A stretch of DNA of 64,000 nt from NCBI GenBank assembly GCA_025267735.1, contig CM046297.1, positions 19,618,011 through 19,682,010 on the forward strand. Direction: 5' to 3'. The notes beneath the pieces are model-generated. The model was not told the DNA's origin, did not search any database, and saw nothing but the letters and a program-made list of their open reading frames with translations. The stretch is from Mactra quadrangularis (taxonomy: Eukaryota > Mollusca > Bivalvia > Venerida > Mactridae). How positions within the stretch are numbered: position 1 is the stretch's first letter; each line of letters begins with the position of its first letter. A program made the translations under genes and the position numbers. Positions 55,392-64,000 of the stretch are shown here, piece after piece.

Positions 55392-58300
55392 TTCCGGTTT
55401 CTGGCTCGGGTCCAACCCAGAACGCCGACCCGGCGACTTGGGCGACGAACCGACCCGGCTAGGACCGGTTTTGGGGCGAGTTACGTGCCCTTGTCTCCGC
55501 TCCGTAGACTCTCTATATGTACTATATGTACATGCACGTAGCAAAAAAATAGGTAAACAATGGTGACCTAGTTCCGGTTTCTGGCTCGGGTCCAAACCAG
55601 AACGCCGACCCGGCGACCTGGGTGTCGAACTGACCCGGCTAGGACCGGTTTTGGGGCGAGTTACGTGCCCTTGTCTCCGCTCCGTAGACTCTCTATATGT
55701 ACTATATGTACATGCACGTAGCAAAAAAATAGGAAAACAATGGTGACCTAGTTCCGGTTTCTGGCTCGGGTCCAAACCAGAACGCCGACCCGGCGACCTG
55801 GGTGTCGAACCGACCCGGCTAGGACCGGTTTTAGGGCGAGTTACGTGCCCTTGTCTCCGCTCCGTAGACTCTCATTATGTACTATATGTACATGCACGTA
55901 GCAAAAAAATAGGTAAACAATGGTGACCTAGTTCCGGTTTCTGGCTCGGGTCCAACCCAGAAAGCCGACCCGGCGACCTGGGTGTCGAACCGACCCGGCT
56001 AGGACCGGTTTTTGGGCGAGTTACGTGCCCTTGTCTCCGCTCCGTAGACTCTCTCTATGTACTATATGTACATGCACGTAGCAAAACAATAGGTAAACAA
56101 TGGTGACCTAGTTCCGGTTTCTGGCTCGGGTCCAACCCAGAACGCCGACCCAGCGACCTGGGTGTCGAACCGACCCGGCTAGGACCGGTTTTGGGGCGAG
56201 TTACGTGCCCTTGTCTCCGCTCCGTAGACTCTCTATATGTACTATATGTACATGCACGTAGCAAAAAAATAGGTAAACAATGGTGACCTAGTTCCGGTTT
56301 CTGGCTCGGGTCCAACCCAGAACGCCGACCCGGCGACCTGGGTGTTGAACCGACCCGGCTTGGACCGGTTTTGGGGCGAGTTACGTGCCCTTGTCTCCGC
56401 TCCGTAGACTCTCTATATGTACTATATGTACATGAACGTAGCAAAAAAATAGGTAAACAATGGTGACCTAGTTCCGGTTTCTGGCTCGGGTCCAACCCAG
56501 AACGCCGACCCGGTGACCTGGGTGTCGAACCGACCCGGCTAGGACCGGTTTTGGGGCGAGTTACGTGCCCTTGTCTCCGCTCCGTAGACTCTCTATATGT
56601 ACTATATGTACATGCACGTAGCAAAAAAAAAGGTAAACAATGGTGACCTAGTTCCGGTTTCTGGCTCGGGTTCAACCCAGAACGCCGACCCGGCGACCTG
56701 GGTGTCGAACCGACCCGGCTAGGACCGGTTTTGGGGCGAGTTACGTGCCCTTGTCTCCGCTCCGTAGACTCTCTATATGTACTATATGTACATGCACGTA
56801 GCAAAAAAACAGGTAAACAATGGTGACCTAGTTCCGGTTTCTGGCTCGGGTCCAACCCAGAACGCCGACCCGGCGACCTGGGTGTCGAACCGACCCGGCT
56901 AGGACCGGTTTTAGGGCGAGTTACGTGCCCTTGTCTCCGCTCCTTAGACTCTCTTTATGTACTATATGTACATGCACGTAGCAAAAAAATAGGTAAAAAA
57001 TGGTGACCTAGTTCCGGTTTCTGGCTCGGGTCCAACCCTGAACGCCGACCCGGCGACCTGGGTGTCGAACCGACCCGGCTAGGACCGGTTTTGGGGCGAG
57101 TTACGTGCCCTTGTCTCCGCTCCGTAGACTCTGTATATGTACTATATGTACATGCACGTAGCAAAAAAATAGGTAAACAATGGTGACCTAGTTCCGGTTT
57201 CTGGCTCGGGTCCAACCCAGAACGCCGACCCGGCGACCTGGGGGTCGAACCGACCCGGCTAGGACCGGTTTTGGGGCAAGTTACGTGCATTTGTCTCCGC
57301 TCCGTAGACTCTGTATATGTACTATATGTACATGCACGTAGCAAATAAATAGGTAAAAAATGGTGACCTAGTTCCGGTTTCTGGCTCGGGTCCAACCCAG
57401 AACGCCGACCCGGCGACCTGGGTGTCGAACCGACCCGGCTAGGGCCGGTTTTGGGGCGATTTACGTGCCCTTGTCTCCGCTCCGTAGACTCTGTATATGT
57501 ACTACATGTACATGCACGTAGCAAAAAAATAGGTAAACAATGGTGACCTAGTTCCGGTTTCTGGCTCGGGTCCAACCCAGAACGCCGACCCGGCGACCTG
57601 GGGGTCGAACCGACCCGGCTAGGACCGGTTTTGGGGCAAGTTACGTGCATTTGTCTCCGCTCCGTAGACTCTCTATATGTACTATATGTACATGCTCGTA
57701 GCAAAAAAATAGGTAAACAATGGTGACCTAGTTCCGGTTTCTGGCTCGGGTCCAACCCAGAACGCCGACCCGGCGACCTGGGTGTCGAACCGACCAGGCT
57801 AGGACCGGTTTTGGGGCGAGTTACGTGCCCTTGTCTCCGCTCCGTAGACTCTCTATATGTACTATATGTACATGCACGTAGCAAAAAAATAGGTAAACAA
57901 TGGTGACCTAGTTCCGGTTTCTGGCTAGGGTCCAGCTAAGAACGCCGACCCGGCGACCTGGGTGTCGAACCGACCCGGCTAGGACCGGTTTTGGGGCGAG
58001 TTACGTGCCCTTGTCTCCGCTCCGTAGACTCTCTATATGTACTATATGTACATGCACGTAGCAAAAAAAATAGGTAAACAATGGTGATCTAGTTCCGGTT
58101 TCTGGCTCGGGTCCAACCCAGAACGCCGTCCCGGCGACCTGGGTGTCGAACCGACCCGGCTAGGACCGGTTTTGGGGCGAGTTACGTGCCCTTGTCTCCG
58201 CTCCGTAGACTCTCTATATTTACTATATGTACATGCACGTAGCAAAAAAATAGGTAAACAATGGTGACCTAGTTCGGGTTTCTGGCTCGGGTCCAGCCCA

Positions 58301-61300
58301 GAACGCCGACCCGGCGACCTGGGTGTCGAACCGACCCGGCTAGGACCGGTTTTGGGGCGAGTTACGTGCCCTTGTCGCCGCTCCGTAGACTCTCTATATG
58401 TACTATATGTACATGCACGTAGCAAAAAATAGGTAAACAATGGTGACCTAGTTCCGGTTTCTGGCTCGGGTCCAACCCAGAACGCCGACCCGGCGACCTG
58501 GGTGTCGAACCGACCCGGCTAGGACCGGTTTTGGAGCGAGTTACGTGCCCTTGTCTCCGCTCCGTAGACTCTCTATATGTACTATATGTACATGCACGTA
58601 GCAAAAAAATAGGTAAACAATGGTAACCTAGTTCCGGTTTCTGGCTCGGGTCCAACCCAGAACGCCGACCCGGCGACCTGGGTGTCGAACCGACCCGGCT
58701 AGGACCGGTTTTGGGGCGAGTTACGTGCCCTTGTCTCCGCTCCGTAGACTCTCTATATGTACTATATGTACATGCACGTAGCAAAAAAATAGGTAAACAA
58801 TGGTGACCTAGTTTCGGTTTCTGGCTCGGATCCAACCCAGAACGCCGACCCGGCGACCTGGGTGTCGAACCGACCCGGCTAGGACCGGTTTTGGGGCGAG
58901 TTACGTGCCCTTGTCTCCGCTCCGTAGACTCTCTATATGTACTATATGTACATGCACGTAGCAAAAAAATAGGTAAACAATGGTGACCTAGTTCCGGTTT
59001 CTGGCTCGGGTCCAACCCAGGACGCCGACCCGGCAAACTGGGTGTCGAACCGACCCGGCTAGGACCGGTTTTGGGGCGAGTTACGTGCCCTTGTCTCCGC
59101 TCCGTAGACTCTCTATATGTACTTTATGTACATGATCGTAGCAAAAAAATAGGTAAACAATGGTGACCTAGATCCGGTTTATGGCTCGGGTCCAACCCAG
59201 AACGCCGACCCGGCGACCTGGGTGTCGAACCGACCCGGCTAGGACCGGTTTTGGGGCGAGTTAAGTGCCCTTGTCTCCGCTCCGTAGACTCTCTATATGT
59301 ACTATATGTACATGCACGTAGCAAAAAAATAGGTAAACAATGGTGACCTAGTTCCGGTTTCTGGCTCGGGTCCAACCCAGAACGCCGACCCGGCAACCTG
59401 GGTGTCGAACCGACCCGGCTAGGACCGGTTTTGTGGCGAGTTACGTGCCCTTGTCTCCGCTACGTAGACTCTTTATATATACTATATGTACATGCACGTA
59501 GCAAAAAAATAGGTAAACAATGGTGACCTAGTTCCGGTTTCTGGCTCGGGTCCAACCCAGAATGCCGACCCGGCAACCTGGGTGTCGAACCGACCCGGCT
59601 AGGACCGGTTTTGGGACGAGTTACGTGCCCTTGTCTCCGCTCCGTAGACTCTCTATAAATATGTACTATATGTACATGCACGTAGCAAAAAAATAGGTAA
59701 ACAATGGTGACCTAGTTCCGGTTTCTGGCTCGGGTCCAACCCAGAACGCCGACCCGGCGACCTGGGTGTCGAACCGACCCGGCTAGGACCGGTTTTGGGG
59801 CGAGTTACGTGCCCTTGTCTCCGCTCCGTAGACTCTCTATATGTACTATATGTACAGCACGTAGCAAAAAATAGGTAAACAATGGTGACCTAGTTCCGGT
59901 TTCTGGCTCGGGTCCAACCCAGAACACCGACCCGGCGACCTGGGTGTCGAACCGACCCGGCTAGGACCGGTTTTGGGGCGAGTTACGTGCCCTTGTCTCC
60001 GCTCCGTAGACTCTCTATATGTACTATATGTACATGCACGTAGCAAAAAAATAGGTAAACAATTGTTGATCTAGTTCCGGTTTCTGGCTCGGGTCCAACC
60101 CAGAACGCCGTCCCGGCGACCTGGGTGTCGAACCGACCCGGCTAGGACCGGTTTTGGGGCGAGTTACGTGCCCTTGTCTCCGCTCCGTAGACTCTCTATA
60201 TGTACTATATGTACATGCACGTAGCAAAAAAATAGGTAAACAATGGTGACCTAGTTCCGGTTTCTGGCTCGGGTCCAACCCAGAACGCCGACCCGGCGAC
60301 CTGGGTGTCGAACCGACCCGGCTAGGACCGGTTTTGGGGCGAGTTACGTGCCCTTGTCTCCGCTCCGTAGACTCTCTATATGTACTTTATGTACATGCAC
60401 GCAGCAAAAAAATAGGTAAACAATGGTGACCTAGTTCCGGTTTCTGGCTCGGGTCCAACCCAGAACGCCGACCCGGCGACCTGGGTGTCGAACCGACCCG
60501 GCAAGGACCGGTTTTGGGGCGAGTTTCGTGCCCTTGTCTCCGCTCCGTAGACTCTCTATATGTACTATATGTACATGCACGTAGCAAAAAAATAGGTAAA
60601 CAATGGTGACCTAGTTCCGGTCTCTGGCTCGGGTCCAGCCCAGAACGCCGACCCGGCGACCTGGGTGTCGAACCGACCCGGCTAGGACCGGTTTTGGGGC
60701 GAGTTACGTGCCCTTGTCTCCGCTCCGTAGACTCTCTATATGTACTATATGTACATGCACGTAGCAAAAAAATAGGTAAACAATGGTGACCTAGTTCCGG
60801 TTTCTGGCTCGGGTCCAACCCAGAACGCCGACCCGGCGACCTGGGTGTCGACAGACCCGGCTAGGACCGGTTTTGGGGCGAGTTACGTGCCCTTGTCTCC
60901 GCTCCGTAGACTCTCTATATGTACTATATGTACATGCACGTAGCAAAAAAATAGGTAAACAATGGTGACCTAGTTCCGGTTTCTGGCTCGGGTCCAACCC
61001 AGAACGCCGACCCGGCGACCTGGGTGTCGAACCGACCCGGCTAGGACCGGTTTTGGGGCGAGTTACGTGCCCTTGTCTCCGCTCCGTAGACTCTCTATAT
61101 GTACTATATGTACATGCACGTAGCAAAAAAATAGGTAAACAATGGTGACCTAGTTCCGGTTTCTGGCTCGGGTCCAACCCAGAACGCCGACCCGGCGACC
61201 TGGGTGTCGAACCGACCCGGCTAGGACCGGTTTTGGGGCGAGTTACGTGCCCTTGTCTCCGCTCCGTAGACTCTCTATATGTACTATATGTACATGCACG

Positions 61301-64000
61301 TAGCAAAAAAATAGGTAAACAATGGTGACCTAGTTCCGGTTTCTGGCTCGGGTCAAACCCAGAACGCCGACCCGGCGACCTGGGTGTCGAACCGACCCGG
61401 CTAGGACCGGTTTTGGGGCGAGTTACGTGCCCTTGTCTCCGCTCCGTAGACTCTCTATATGTACTATATGTACATGCACGTAGCAAAAAAATAGGTAAAC
61501 AATGGTGACCTAGTTCCGGTTTCTGGCTCGGGTCCAACCCAGAACGCAAACCCGGCGACCTGGGTGTCGAACCGACCCGGCTAGGACCGGTTTTAGGGCG
61601 AGTTACGTTCCCTTGTCTCCGCTCCTTAGACTCTGTATATGTACTATATGTACATGCACGTAGCAAAAAAATAGGTAAACAATGGTGACCTAGTTCCGGT
61701 TTCTGGCTCGGGTCCAACCCAGAACGCCGACCCGGCGACCTGGGTGTCGAACCGACCCGGCTAGGACCGGTTTTGGGGCGAGTTACGTGCCCTTGTCTCC
61801 GCTCCGTAGACTCTGTATATGTACTATATGTACCTGCACGTAGCAAAAAAATAGGTAAACAATGGTGACCTAGTTCCGGTTTCTGGCTCGGGTCCAACCC
61901 AGAACGCCGACCCGGCGACCTGGGGGTCGAACCGACCCGGCTAGGACCGGTTTTGGGGCAAGTTACGTGCATTTGTCTCCACTCCGTAGACTCTGTATAT
62001 GTACTATATGTACATGCACGTAGCAAAAAAATAGGTAAAAAATGGTGACCTAGTTCCGGTTTCTGGCTCGGGTCCAACCCAGAACGCCGACCCGGCGACC
62101 TGGGTGTCGAACCGACCCGGCTAGGACCGGTTTTGGGGCGAGTTACGTGCCCTTGTCTCCGCTCCGTAGACTCTCTATATGTACTATATGTACATGCACG
62201 TAGCAAAAAAATAGGTAAACAATGGTGACCTAGTTCCGGTTTCTGGCTCGGGTCCAACCCAGAACGCCGACCCGGCGACCTGGGTGTCGAACCGACCCGG
62301 CTAGGACCGGTTTTGGGGCGAGTTACGTGCCCTTGTCTCCGCTCCGTAGACTCTCTATATGTACTATATGTACATGCACGTAGCAAAATAAAAGGTAAAC
62401 AATGGTGACCTAGTTCCGGTTTCTGGCTCGGGTCCAACCCAGAACGCCGACCCGGCGACCTGGGTGTCGAACCGACCCGGCTAGGACCGGTTTTGGGGCG
62501 AGTTACGTGCCCTTGTCTCCGCTCCGTAGACTCTTTATATGTACTATATGTACATGCACGTAGCAAAAAAATAGGTAAACAATGGTGACCTAGTTCCGGT
62601 TTCTGGCTCGGGTCCAACCCAGAACGCCGACCCGGCGACCTGGGTGTCGAACCGACCCGGCTAGGACCGGTTTTAGGGCGAGTTACGTGCCCTTGTCTCC
62701 GCTCCTTAGACTCTGTATATGTACTATATGTACATGCACGTAGCAAAAAAATAGGTAAAAAATGGTGACCTAGTTCCGGTTTCTGGCTCGGGTCCAACCC
62801 AGAACGCCGACCCGGCGACCTGGGTGTCGAACCGACCCGGTTAGGACCGGTTTTGGGGCGAGTTACGTGCCCTTGTCTCCGCTCCGTAGACTCTGTATAT
62901 GTACTATATGTACATGCACGTAGCAAAAAAATAGGTAAACAATGGTGACCTAGTTCCGGATTCTGGCTCGGGTCCAACCCAGAACGCCGACCCGGCGACC
63001 TGGGGGTCGAACCGACCCGGCTAGGACCGGTTTTGGGGCAAGTTACGTGCATTTGTCTCCGCTCCGTAGACTCTCTATATGTACTATATGTACATGCTCG
63101 TAGCAAAAAAATAGGTAAACAATGGTGACCTAGTTCCGGTTTCTGGCTCGGGTCCAACCCAGAACGCCGACCCGGCGACCTGGGTGTCGAACCGACCAGG
63201 CTAGGACCGGTTTTGGGGCGAGTTACGTGCCCTTGTCTCCGCTCCGTAGACTCTCTATATGTACTATATGTACATGCACGTAGCAAAAAAATAGGTAAAC
63301 AATGGTGACCTAGTTCCGGTTTCTGGCTCGGGTCCAGCTAAGAACGCCGACCCGGCGACCTGAGTGTCGAACCGACCCGGCTAGGACCGGTTTTGGGGCG
63401 AGTTACGTGCCCTTGTCTCCGCTCCGTAGACTCTCTATATGTGCTATATGTACATGGACGTAGCAAAAAAATAGGTAAACAATGGTGACCTAGTTCCGGT
63501 TTCTGGCACGGGTCCAACCCAGAACGCCGACCCAGCGACCTGGGTGTCGAACCGACCCGGCTAGGACCGGTTTTGGGGCGAGTTACGTGCCCTTGTCTCC
63601 GCTCCGTAGACTCTCTATATGTACTATATGTACATGCACGTAGCAAAAAAATAGGTAAACAATGGTGACTCAGTTCCGGTTTCTGGTTCGGGTCCAACCC
63701 AGAACGCCGACCCGGCGACCTGGGTGTCGAACCGACCCGGCTAGGACCGGTTTTGGGGCGAGTTACGTGCCCTTGTCTCCGCTCCGTAGACTCTCTATAT
63801 GTACTATATGTACATGCACGTAGCAAAAAAATAGGTAAACAATGGTGACCTAGTTCCGGTTTCTGGCTCGGGTCCAACCCAGAACGCCGACCCGGCGACC
63901 TGGGTGTCGAACCGACCCGGCTAGGACCGGTTTTGGGGCGAGTTACGTGCCCTTGTCTCCGCTCCGTAGACTCTCTATATGTACTATATGTACATGCACG
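55392..64000 (+). repeat. Sat180 satellite array E (copy 2 of the 10427-19212 duplication), about 48 monomers
   Basis: Forward Sat180 starts abruptly at TTCCGGTTTCTGG directly after the island and continues to the window end. From the first bases it aligns to array A from 10427, with the first monomer already carrying the ACTTGGGCGACG subfamily variant of the paralogous unit. Unlike array D at the other island edge, the edge monomers here are not unusually divergent; they are as close to consensus as internal array A units. That fits a recent breakpoint, or an assembly join, rather than an old array edge. The alignment is still intact at 64000. Confidence 0.96.

Noticed and set aside
1..64000. 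Telomeric repeats or rDNA
   Set aside because: No TTAGGG-type tandem motif and no rRNA-like sequence was seen on either strand.

Overview
This window is almost entirely one tandem satellite DNA. A 180-bp monomer (called Sat180 here, a label of convenience) is repeated roughly 340 times over about 61.5 kb. It is interrupted only by one AT-rich non-satellite island of about 2.45 kb (52945-55391). I find no credible protein-coding gene, rRNA, tRNA, CRISPR array or recognisable transposase. The organism is a eukaryote, judged by the long nucleosome-length satellite, the AT-rich flanking DNA and the lack of any dense gene layout. The monomer is about 54% G+C and keeps about 15 CpG sites, so it shows no strong CpG decay. 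A marine invertebrate such as a mollusc is a weak guess only; the sequence does not fix the taxon.

Layout: array A, + orientation, 1-37613 (about 209 monomers); array B, opposite orientation, about 37614-51500 (about 77 monomers); mini-array C, + orientation, 51501-51816 (under two monomers); array D, opposite orientation, about 51817-52944 (about 6 monomers, a distinct edge subfamily); the unique island, 52945-55391; array E, + orientation, 55392-64000 (about 48 monomers, running off the window). The sequence therefore changes strand three times within satellite, and the satellite points outward on both sides of the island.

History: the monomers carry many private variants, and these recur as blocks. 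Local higher-order duplications of 3, 4, 5, 6, 8, 9, 13, 15 and 25 monomers can be traced by shared markers, with no single fixed higher-order unit. The largest event is array E, which is a near-identical direct copy of 10427-19212 about 45 kb away, differing by one 177-bp monomer, a few homopolymer lengths and scattered substitutions. The A/B flip is a true inverted duplication: at least seven private variants of array A are mirrored in array B about an axis near 37831. The two flips around array C look like fold-back or template-switch events, one with a 22-base spacer and one with a 7-bp microhomology.

The island has a matching 9-bp inverted sequence at each edge, a cluster of three CRE-like TGACGT sites next to a TATA-like motif, and a 20-bp perfect palindrome. 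It may be a degraded mobile element or a fragment of ordinary intergenic DNA. Long open frames run through the satellite (up to 831 codons), but only because 180 is a multiple of 3 and the consensus lacks stops in some frames; I do not annotate them as genes. The main caveat is that large near-identical duplications and inversions in satellite DNA are also typical assembly errors.
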